DNA of 64,000 nucleotides, from contig RSEE01000046.1 of NCBI GenBank assembly GCA_003971905.1, positions 459,490 through 523,489 of the forward strand, read 5' to 3'. The stretch is from Moniliella sp. 'wahieum'. Taxonomy: Eukaryota > Basidiomycota > Moniliellomycetes > Moniliellales > Moniliellaceae. The position numbers and the translations under genes were made by a program. The notes beneath the pieces are model-generated. The model had not been told where the DNA came from, ran no database searches, and saw only the letters and a program-made list of their open reading frames with translations. Of the stretch, positions 55,819-64,000 are shown piece after piece; position 1 is the stretch's first letter; each line of letters opens with the position of its first letter.

Positions 55819-57519
55819 ATGGCCGCCCCTCCCGACACGCCCGCTCCTACAGCTGGCTCTGGCCACGCCACTTGCCACCATCCCCCCGGGTACATCGCTC
55901 TGCAACCCCCGGCGGCCCTTCCCACCGTCCATTGCCCCCTCGGCCGCACCCTCAACCACGCGGCCAAACGCAACCACCCCTCTCCCACGTCGCCTGCGCC
56001 GCCCACCGCCTCCATCCTCATCCTCCCAATCTCCCCTCACTTCCATCCCCGGCTTGTCTCCTGCACATCTCCCCGCTCGCGGATCAAGCGGCAGCCCGAC
56101 ACCGCCTCGCTCCCTTCGCCCACCCGCCACCAGCCGCGACGGCGCCTGTCCTGCAGCAACGGGCCGACGGCACACTCACAGCACCCCTTCAGCCACATCC
56201 CCTGCCCCCGGCCCCGGCCCACCTCGCCTCCTGCGCCGTCCCCCAGGCCGCTCGGCCTCAGCAGCAACCGGGCACCGTCACCACCAAAATCCTCCTCTCT
56301 CCCGGCATAGAGAAGCACACTGTGCGCATTCAAGGCACCGCCCATGGTAAGCCGACCCCATCCTCCCTTCCAACCAGTGCTGACCACATGTCGGACCAGG
56401 CTTGCTGACCACATGTCGGACCAGGCTACCAATGCTCCGCCTGCCCTACCTCTTCGCTTACGCCCGGAGCGGCTCGCAAACACGCAAGTTCATGCCTTCA
56501 ACTCAAGGGCCGAATTGCCGCTTCAGTCTTCAATGACCCTTACCACCTCGTCCGTCGTTCGCTGCAGCCGCTCGGCTTGGATTACGACCCGACTGTGCGC
56601 CTTCTGTATTGCTCCGGCTGCAAATATTTTGTCACCGACTCGCACCTTACTTGGAATCGGATCGACTCCTTTCGCGACGCAGGCAGTCATCCGCTGCTCA
56701 ACGTTGACAACGCCAAACTTGCTCGCAAGGCCTTGCGCACCTTGCCCCACACATGTACCCCGGCAGGGATTTGAAAGACAAATTCGGCCACTTTCTTCAC
56801 GAACCAGTCGACCACATCCCCATCTCGGCTCCCAAGCAGGTGTGCAGCACATGCTTCAAGAATAAACAACCACATCCCTCTTAATGAGCACTCCCACAAG
56901 ACCGGCCACGCCCCTCAATCGGTCTGGCTGACCCCAACGCGTCATGTACGGGGTAACACTTGCCATTGTCGGGCCCGGCCAACAGCCGCGATCGATGCTG
57001 CGAGGCGCCTTGATGCAGCAGCAGCTGTCCAGTCGCCCCCTCCAACCAGCCCGGTCCGCAACCGAGGAACGGATGACGATACAACGAGCAACAGATCCCG
57101 AGAGAGCGACGGATACTAGCGACACCGAGTGGAGAGACGTGGATGAGGCCAGCGACGCCGAACCGGAATGGGACGAGCCACCAGCGCGCATCCGGCCACC
57201 CACACGCACCCAGCAAGCATCCCCTTCCGTCGGCCGAAGATTGAGGGCCATCGCCGGCGACCCTATCAGTTCCGCAAGCGAGGAGAGTGAGGCAGAGTCG
57301 AGCGAGGCAGAGGCGAGCGAGGCAGAGTCGAGCGAGGCAGGCCGGCCGACGCAGTCTCCCTCGCCCTCGCCTGCCCCGCGGCGGCCGCGCAACCACCCTC
57401 CCCCAACCGCGGCGCCGCCCGATCGTCCTCATCCCCGTCCCCTGCGCGACGCCTCTCCGCCACGGCGGCCTCTGCTGACATACACCGACCTTACGCGGAG
57501 GAGGGCTCGCCCAGCTTGA
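55819..57519 (+). CDS. Zinc-finger protein with OrsD-like (DUF3505-type) modules
   Basis: About 540 residues. A Pro/Ser-rich start (MAAPPDTPAPTAGSG) leads to VTTKILLSPGIEKHTVRIQG. An intron from 56346 to 56424 joins H-G to YQCSACPTSSLTPGAARKHA, a C-x2-C…H motif. Then comes LGLDYDPTVRLLYCSGCKYF, a second C-x2-C in the setting known from OrsD-like proteins. After a break near 56755 the frame reads MYPGRDLKDKFGHFLHEPVD, then KQVCSTCFKNKQPH and, across a break near 56880, IPLNEHSHKTGHAPQ (C-x2-C…H-x5-H). The C-terminal third is acidic, with EASDAEPEWDEPP and SEAESSEAEASEAES repeats. OrsD-like domains often sit in fungal helicase or transposon-linked genes; no helicase follows here. The end point is uncertain. 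Confidence 0.45.
56385..56427 (+). repeat. Tandem duplication of a 3' splice site (25-bp unit)
   Basis: GCTGACCACATGTCGGACCAG occurs twice, 25 bp apart, ending at 56399 and 56424. Each copy carries a branch-like CTGAC and the acceptor CCAG|G. Only the second acceptor keeps the zinc-finger frame open. Confidence 0.75.
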
Positions 57520-58358
57520 TGCCTCACATACCCGGGGAGGATCCGCTGACCGTTGCGGATGGCGAGCATTTCATGGGCTCCTTCCTCGCATGTGGCATGT
57601 GTCCGAGTTGATGGCCGGGGTACCGCTGATGCGCTTGCCGAGATGCGGTATCTGCCAAACATGAACCTAGTCTTATATTGGCGTGTGATGAGTCCTGTCA
57701 AAACGCGGCTCAATTAGTACTGAGACAGGTATTTTAGCACAAACTGGGACACCCCACGAAAAGTCAGCCACCACAGTGTGATGGGGACCAACATGTGGTG
57801 CCTGACGTTTGGTGCTCTCACATTTCGGGTGGGGGCTGAGTCCTGGAATGCGGTATTCACGCTGTCACGCCTGGAATGTGACATGTGAGCGGGGAAAATG
57901 CGGGGTTAGACATGTTGTGAGGTCTGACATTTTTTGATGGCGTTCCTTGCGGAAACGTAGCGGGCCCTGCCACGCTGCTTGCGCCGTGCCCGGTCCCGAC
58001 TCTGGCCTGTGTGTAGCCAGGGCCACGCTCCGTGGATAATCGGCAACGACGATAGGGCCATTCGCGACCAAGGTAATTGGTTGTTTTCTGGTCGAGGGCA
58101 GGTGACGGGGCGTGCCGGCCCGGACCGTGGCTAGGTGCGCTTGGTGATCGGTCCTGCATATGACCAACGAGCCGCTTGTCATAGTGGTCAGGCCTGTCTT
58201 TACCTTGCGTTCTGGGTCAATCCGCCAAGCGGGCCCTGCCACGCTGCTTGCGCCGTGCCCGGTCCCGACTCTGGCCTGTGGCCATCCGACCGCTGTCCAC
58301 CGCTGTGCGCGCTGCCGGCGCAGCGCATCTGATGTTGGTGTGCGCAAACCATGAATCC
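57520..58358. repeat. Repeat-rich non-coding DNA with a 53-bp exact direct repeat
   Basis: The segment beginning GCGGGCCCTGCCACGCTG occurs at about 57960-58012 and again at about 58228-58280, identical over some 53 bp through CTCTGGCCTGTG. Neighbouring sequence is only partly alike. No gene is supported. Confidence 0.7.
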
Positions 58359-58359
58359 A

Positions 58360-58650
58360 GCGCCGCCACCGCCACCACCACCGCCGCAACCCCAGCCACA
58401 TCCACCACCACACCACTTTCACCCCCACCACCACCATGTCACCATGCTGGCCGTCTCGTGGTGAGCATCGTCCATATCCGTGCTTCATTTGGCGCTAGCA
58501 CACCTCTATGCGCGTTGCCCCTGATCGTGAGGCAGATGGAGGATCTGATGCATGCTTCCAACAGTGCTTGCTCACCGTTGGTAGCATGCCAAATGTGAGC
58601 CAGAACGGATGAGAGACGGCTGAGATATCGCCATTTTGGTCCCGCCGGCA
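58360..58650 (+). repeat. Dispersed repeat with CAC-rich start, copy 2
   Basis: CCACCACC-rich sequence, then GAGCATCGTCCATATCCGTGC, then TGCCAAATGTGAGCCAGAA…GAGATATCGCCATTTTGG. This corresponds in order to 55310-55640, with about 70% identity in the alignable blocks. Confidence 0.55.
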
Positions 58651-58799
58651 TACGCCACCATCTCATCCCAGCATGCATCGATCCCAGCCGCTCCCGCTCA
58701 GGTGCACGCCCCATCCAAGCCTCCCGCTGCAGCGTACTCCCTCGCCTTCCACCAGGGCAGGCCTACATCGACTAACATCTGCATCTGTCCACCAGCTGA

Positions 58800-59330
58800 A
58801 GCGATGGTGCACAGCAGGTCCAAACACGGGCAGGTGGGTGTTGATGGCGCCGCCGCTCCACCAGTTGTCGTCGGATGTCAGAGATGGTCGCGCCCCATCG
58901 TGCACTACAAGCAGGGCTTCCAGGGGAGGTAAGGCGCCCCAGGATTGGTCCAGCATTGAGGTCAGAACACGCCCCAACATCTGATGTTAGCTTGATTCGG
59001 ATGAAGGTCTATGTTGACGGTGCCGGCACAGCACCAATCTTCATCAAACAATACATTGCATACATCACAGCATGCACAGGAAGCGGCTTTCAGGAGCAGC
59101 AATGCGCTTCAGGATTGGACCAGGATTTGGGGTCACACCACATGTGAACATCAGAGGTTAGGTCCAAACAGCGGATGGTCGATGTTGATGCTGCCGGCGC
59201 TTTCAACCAATTCTGGACGAATCAGAGATCTGTCAACGGTGTAGCGTAGCCCAGAATCAAGGCTTTCAAGATGATGATGCGCTTTTGGATTGTCCAGGAT
59301 TGAGGTCACCCACATCCAATCAGCTCAGGT
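58800..59330 (+). repeat. Diverged tandem repeats (unit roughly 140-230 bp, 3 copies)
   Basis: Shared blocks recur in the order AGGTCCAAACA…GTTGATG…CCGGCG, then AGGCTTTCA or GGGCTTCCA, then CAGGATTGG(T/A)CCAG and TGAGGTCA. They appear near 58820-58960, 59010-59140 and 59160-59320. Divergence is high, so unit borders are approximate. Confidence 0.5.
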
Positions 59331-60479
59331 GCGGTCCGACGGCGCACTGCTCGAACAAACAGCGTCGGTGACCACCAACTCGGGCGAGTCAGAGCATGAG
59401 TGGTGGCGTAGCGTGCCCCTGGTAGTCCTCTTTCAGACGCGCACATGGTGGAGGGCAGGCGGTTGCACCACGGTGGAGAACGGGCGTGTGGCGAGGCGAG
59501 TTGGTGGGGCGGGGGCTTGTTCTAATTGGTGGCGACCGAGCTGATCTGACCGCGCAGGCTGCGCGTGCATCGGTGCAATTGCAAATGTTAATATTTTCAG
59601 CCAGCGGCGGGAATGCACTGGCCAGGCGACGGATCTGGTTGGTTTCTTACCACGCCCCCCCCCAACCCGGGGCTTTGCCCGCCCCCAAGGTCTGTTGCCT
59701 CGTTTCCCCTCGTTTTGAGCCTCCAATCTCACTTCACGCTTCCCGCGCCTCATCTGCCACCCCCAGGCCTCCGCTGACCACAGCTTCTGTCGTCTGCCCA
59801 GCTTCTGTGTTCTGCAGCCACCTCCCACCCGTCCCGGGCGGCTTTCTCACGTCCCCCTGCCTCCCCACCGCCCCAGCGCCCGCTCACCTCCCACGCACGC
59901 CCAGGCCATCCCACCACTGACTCGGCCATCCCCACCATTGACTCGGCCACCATCACTATTCATTCGGCCATCCACCGTCGGGCCGGCCAAGCGGAAGCAG
60001 GGAATGGTGCAGGGGATGGTGCTGGCGTTGTGCATGCTTCTGGCCTCGGTCTGGCGTCCTGGCGTCCAAGGTCACCGTCTCGGCTGCTGCCACCGCTGCC
60101 GCGCTTGAGTGGGCCGTCTGGACGCTTGGCTTGGCCATCTGGAAGCTCGTCTGCCCATGTACCACTTGCCTCGCACCCGTCCCAGCAGACCGTGCAGCTT
60201 GCCATGCCGTCCCCGTCCGACGCTCTGCCGGCCCGTGTGCACTCGCTTGGCTGCCTGCTGTCACCTGCTTGGGATGCTCATCCGAACGCCGTCTGGGCCA
60301 TGTGCAACGTCGTTCAGCAGAACGGACGCATGCCATCCCATCCATCTCCTTCCATCCCATGCCACCCTGCCTCATTCTGACCGCTCTTGCACCAGTGTTC
60401 TGCCCTATCATCTTCCACTCCTCCCTCGTCATGCCCCCATCCCAACGCTCGCCGGGGCCATGCTCAGCTCGAGTAGCCC
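59331..60479. other. Non-coding, pyrimidine-rich right-arm DNA
   Basis: Open frames on both strands are CT- or CA-rich low complexity with no motif. CCACCATTGACTCGGCCA-like doublets at 59915-59975 form a short tandem repeat (about 22 bp). Confidence 0.35.
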
Positions 60480-60499
60480 ATGTGCAAGTACATCGTCGT

Positions 60500-60740
60500 G
60501 CTCTGTTGTTGCGTCCAAGCTTGCGCTCGCCATCAATCTTGTGCTCATCATGTCCAAGCCGCTCTTGCGCTCTCTCCCAAGCGTGTGCTCGCCACCAAGC
60601 CTGTGCTCATCATCTCCAAGCCTGCACTCCCCATCAAGCCTGTGCTCGTCATCCCCAAGCTTGTACTCGCCACCAACCTCTGCCCATCATCTCCAAGCTG
60701 CGCCCTCCACCCACGCTCTCCATCCCCAAGCCTGCTCCCA
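60500..60740 (+). repeat. Minisatellite, unit about 39-48 bp
   Basis: The unit TCCAAGCYTGYRCTCRCCAY plus CAAGCCTGTGCTCATCA recurs about five times, with half units in between. In one frame it reads repeated KPVLIISKP-like peptides, but stops and drifting frames argue against a protein. Confidence 0.65.
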
Positions 60741-61059
60741 TCTCCACGCCTCTGCTCCCTGTCTTCAACACCAAGCATGTATAGGAACATAGCAATGCAT
60801 ACCATCATTCACTACCTCTCCATGCACTCTAGTACATGCACTACAGAAGCATCCGAGCACCTGTCATAGGATGTGAAGCGTACAATGACGACGACGTCGT
60901 GGGTCTTTGAGGCCACCTAACAACGACTGTCCCAGTTTGTCAAGCGCATCATGGCATGCACTTGGATAGATGATCAACAGGCGTACCAGGGCAAGTATCA
61001 ACGGTGTTCCAACGAAACAACAGCATGACTTTGGGACGGTATCAATGCCACCTTTAAGC

Positions 61060-61330
61060 AATGTGCTGATGCTGTTTGAGGAGCAAATGTACATTGTTCG
61101 GACAGGCGAACTGGGTGTATACCAGCCACTTCTGCTCATGTTACAAGCACCGTAGGACCAACGATGGAGATGTTTGAACTGCCACCCACTTGGGTTTTGA
61201 CGACTGATCTGAGTACGTTTGAGACGCAAATATACATTGTTGAGGATGCGAGCTAGGAGTATACTAGCACGCATACATGTTCGATCCACGTTCAACGAAC
61301 ATGAGAGGTGTTTGCACAGGCAATTATATG
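61060..61330 (+). repeat. Diverged ~137-bp tandem repeat (2 copies)
   Basis: GTTTGAGGAGCAAATGTACA (61073) and GTTTGAGACGCAAATATACA (about 61210) start matching stretches of some 60 bp ending GTATACCAGC/GTATACTAGC. Weaker similarity precedes and follows. Confidence 0.6.
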
Positions 61331-61499
61331 ACGGTAAACAGCTCTTCTCCAATGGTGTAACAGCGAATATACGAAGTTTGCAGGCAATGTATCCGGATGT
61401 TCAAGCAAGTATCGTTACCCACTTGGCATCTCATCCGTGGAGGAACAGCAACGACAGTCAGGATGTTTGAGCGCCGCATCAGGGCAACCGTCGAGGCAT

Positions 61500-61556
61500 C
61501 GGAGGGTGGGTGGGTGGGTGCGGGGTGGGTAGGGTTAGGGATGGGGGGGTGTAACT
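61500..61556 (+). other. G-rich tract with TTAGGG-like units (potential G-quadruplex)
   Basis: The tract contains four to five GGGT steps (GGGTGGGTGGGTGGGTG), then GGGGTGGGTAGGGTTAGGGA and a G7 run. TAGGGTTAGGG equals two fungal-type telomere units in direct repeat. It lies about 60 bp before the terminal minisatellite. Confidence 0.65.
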
Positions 61557-61614
61557 TTTGAAGGGTGGTCCAATCGAAAAAGGAGGCATATGCTGCAACG
61601 AGAGGACGATTTCG

Positions 61615-64000
61615 TCAGCGAGATATAGCCCTCGGCGAGCTAAAACTCTCTCCCTTCGGGTAGCGAGCTATAGCCTCGGCATAATCTCTCCCCTTGGGTA
61701 GCGAGCTATCGCCTCGGCATAACCTCTATCCTTCGGGGGGTAGCGAGCTATCGCCTCGGCATAACTCTCTCCCCTTCGGGTAGCGAGCTATGCCTCGGCA
61801 TAACTCTCTCCCTTCGGGTAGCGATATCGCCTCGGCATAACTCTCTCCCCTTCGGGTAGCGAGCTATCGCCTCGGCATAACTCTCCCCTTCGGGTAGCGA
61901 GCTATCGCCTCGGCATAACTCTCCCCTTCGGGTAGCGAGCTATCGCCTCGGCATAACTCTCCCTGGTTGGTAGCGAGCTATCGCCTCGGCATAACTCTCC
62001 CTTCGGGTAGCGAGCTATCGCCTCGGCATAATCTCTCCCTTCGGGTAGCGAGCTATCGCCTCGGCATAACTCTCTCCCCTTCGGGGCGAGCTATCGCCTC
62101 GGGCATAACTCTCCCTTCGGGTAGCGAGCTATCGCCTCGGCATCGGCATAACTTCTCCCTTCGGGTAGCGAGCTATCGCCTCGGCATAACTCTCTCCCCT
62201 TCGGGTAGCGAGCTATCGCCTCGGCATAATCTCTCCCTTCGGGTAGCGAGCTATCGCCTCGGCATAACTCTCTCCCCTTCGGGTAGCGAGCTATCGCCTC
62301 GGCATAACTCTCTCCCCTTCTCTTCGGGTACGAGCTATCGCCTCGGCATAACTCTCTCCCCTTCGGGTAGCGAGCTATCGCGCCTCGGCATAACTCTCTC
62401 CCCTTCGGGTAGCGAGCTATCGCCTCGGCATAACTCTCTCCCCTTCGGGTACGAGCTATCGCCTCGGCATAACTCTCTCCCCTTCGGGTAGCGAGCTATC
62501 GCCTCGGCATAACTCTCTCCCCTTCGGGTAGCGAGCTATCGCCTCGGCATAACTCACTCTCTCCCCTTCGGGTAGCGAGCTATCGCCTCGGCATAACTCT
62601 CTCCCCTTCCCCCTTCGGGTATCGAGCTATCGTCGAGCCTCGGCATAACTCCTCCCCCTTCGGTTAGCGACTATCGCCTCGGCATAACTCTCTCCCCTCG
62701 GGTAGCGAGCTATCGCCTCGGCATAACTCTCTCCCCTTCGGGTAGCGAGCTATCGCCTCGGCATAACTCTCTCCCCTTTCGGGTAGCGAGCTATCGCCTC
62801 GGCATAACTCTCTCCCCTTCGGGTAGCGAGCTATCGCCTCGGCATAACTCTCTCCCCTTCGGTAGCGAGCTATCGCCGGCATAACTCTCTCCCTTTCGGG
62901 TAGCGAGCTATCGCCTCGGCAATAACTCTCTCCCCTTCGGGTAGCGCTATCGCGCCTCGGCATAACTCTCTCCCCTTCGGGTAGCGAGCTATCGCCTCGG
63001 CATAACTCTCCCTCCCCTTCGGGTAGCGAGCTATCGCCTCGCATAACTCTCTCCCCCCCTTCGGTAGCGAGCTATCGCCTCGGCATAACTCTCTCCCCTT
63101 CGGGTAGCGAGCTATCGCCTCGGCATAACACTCTCCTCCTCCTTCGGGTAGCGAGCTATCGCCTCGGCATAACTCTCTCCCCTTCGGGTAGCGAGCTATC
63201 GCCTCGGCATAACTCTCTCTCTCCTTCGGGTAGCTATCGCCTCGGCATAAACTCTCTCCCTCTCTCCCCTTCGGGTAGCGAGCTATCGCCTCGGCATAAC
63301 CTCTCTCCCCTTCGGGTAGCGAGCTATCGCCTCGGCATACTCTCCCCTTCGGGTAGCGAGCTATCGCCTCGGCATAACCTCTCCCCTTCGGGTTAGCGAG
63401 CTATCGCCTCGGCATAACTCTCTCCCCTTCGGGTAGCGAGCTATCGCCTCGGCATAACTCTCTCCCCTTCGGGTAGCGAGCTATCGCCTCGGCATAACTC
63501 TCTCCCCTTCGGGTAGCGAGCTATCGCCTCGGCATAACTCTCTCCCCTTCGGGTAGCGAGCTATCGCCTCGGCATAACTCTCCCCTTCGGGTAGCGAGCT
63601 ATCGCCTCGGCATAACTCTCTCCCCTTCGGGTAGAGAGCTATCGCCTCGGCTAACTCTCTCCCCTTCGGGTAGCGAGCTATCGCCTCGGCATAACTCTCT
63701 CCCCTTCGGGTAGCGAGCTATCGCCTCGGCATAACTCTCTCCCCTTCGGGTAGCGAGCTATCGCCTCGGCATAACTCTTCCCTTCGGGTAGCGAGCTATC
63801 GCCTCGGCATAACTCTCTCCCCTTCGGGTAGCGAGCTATCGCCTCGGCATAACTCTCTCCCCTTCGGTAGCGAGCTATCGCCTCGGCATAACTCTCTCCC
63901 CTTCGGGTAGCGAGCTATCGCCTCGGCATAACTCTCTCCCCTTCGGGTAGCGAGCTATCGCCTCGGCATAACTCTCTCCCCTTCGGGTAGCGAGCTATCG
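61615..64000 (+). repeat. Large 40-bp minisatellite reaching the window end (about 59 copies)
   Basis: The unit is TAGCGAGCTATCGCCTCGGC followed by ATAACTCTCTCCCCTTCGGG. About 2.4 kb of head-to-tail copies run to the last base, so the array probably continues. Copies differ mainly by 1-4 bp indels in the CTCTCTCCCC part and by occasional substitutions. Each unit can fold: GCGA-GCTA-TCGC forms a 4-bp hairpin and CCC-CTTC-GGG a second one. Open frames inside are products of the repeat and shift frame every unit. No spacers occur, so it is not a CRISPR array. Confidence 0.95.

Noticed and set aside
61500-61556. True telomere end
   Set aside because: Only two TTAGGG-like units are present and more than 2.4 kb of other sequence follows; at most an interstitial remnant.
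61967-63044. Long open frames inside the 40-bp minisatellite as repeat proteins
   Set aside because: The unit length is not a multiple of three, so frame changes every copy; openness comes from the repeat lacking stops, and indels make the frames arbitrary.
61615-64000. Repeat array as a CRISPR locus
   Set aside because: Units are head-to-tail with no unique spacers, and the host is a eukaryote.

Overview
The window is nuclear DNA from a fungus, probably a basidiomycete (phylum inferred, not proven). Genes are split by short spliceosomal introns of about 56-126 nt, with GTACGT/GTAAGT-like donors, CTAAC/CTGAC branch points and pyrimidine-rich acceptors. The products are eukaryotic and fungal: SEC22, a complex I 30-kDa subunit, GPC1, a mitochondrial glycine cleavage H protein, NMNAT, glycogen branching enzyme and a type II membrane-anchored exo-1,3-glucanase. 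Two tRNA genes carry introns directly 3' of the anticodon. Almost every gene has one or more single-base frame breaks, most of them in homopolymers, while the protein reads on perfectly in the next frame. I read these as assembly errors from long reads, so CDS entries below give the whole gene span across frame breaks and introns.

Layout: 0.5-2.8 kb, a doubtful exon and SEC22 (+). 3.0-8.4 kb, three minus-strand genes: NDUFS3, a coiled-coil protein and a telobox/Myb-like DNA-binding protein. 8.95-10.5 kb, tRNA-Lys(CUU) and an Old Yellow Enzyme, both minus. 10.5-14.9 kb, gene-poor DNA with hairpin and palindrome repeats. 14.9-19.9 kb, a large enzyme with adenylation, carrier, membrane and left-handed beta-helix regions (poly-lysine-synthetase/TIGR02353 type). 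21.0-22.0 kb, a GNAT acetyltransferase (-). 23.8-25.2 kb, GPC1 (+). 26.0-26.9 kb, a C2H2 zinc-finger protein (-). 29.7-34.1 kb, GCV3 (+), NMNAT (+) and a GRE2-like reductase (-). 34-39 kb, gene-poor. 39.0-42.5 kb, glycogen branching enzyme (+) convergent with a DltE-like SDR (-). 43.5-46.3 kb, an RRM protein (-) divergent from a ZCCHC10-like SR protein (+), then tRNA-Leu(UAG). 48.8-50.8 kb, exo-1,3-glucanase (+). 51.5-54.2 kb, a divergent SDR and a rhodanese/Ych1-like protein (both minus). 54.7-57.5 kb, an Hsp70 remnant and an OrsD-like zinc-finger gene. 57.5-64 kb, repeat-dominated DNA ending in at least 2.4 kb of a 40-bp minisatellite.

The genes look like ordinary dispersed housekeeping and accessory metabolism, with no operon-like logic. 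Several share intergenic regions, either convergent (NMNAT/GRE2-like; GLC3/SDR) or divergent (RRM/ZCCHC10). The two most notable signals are (i) intergenic islands of heptad arrays, each heptad a 6-bp palindrome (AACGTT, ATCGAT, AAGCTT, ACTAGT, ATGCAT, ACATGT, AGCGCT) plus one spacer base, in which different palindromes follow each other without losing the 7-bp register; and (ii) the single-module adenylation-carrier-membrane-beta-helix enzyme. The right end resembles a subtelomeric or heterochromatic repeat domain: OrsD-like gene, Hsp70 fragment, diverged tandem repeats, a G-rich tract with TTAGGG-like units, then the minisatellite.
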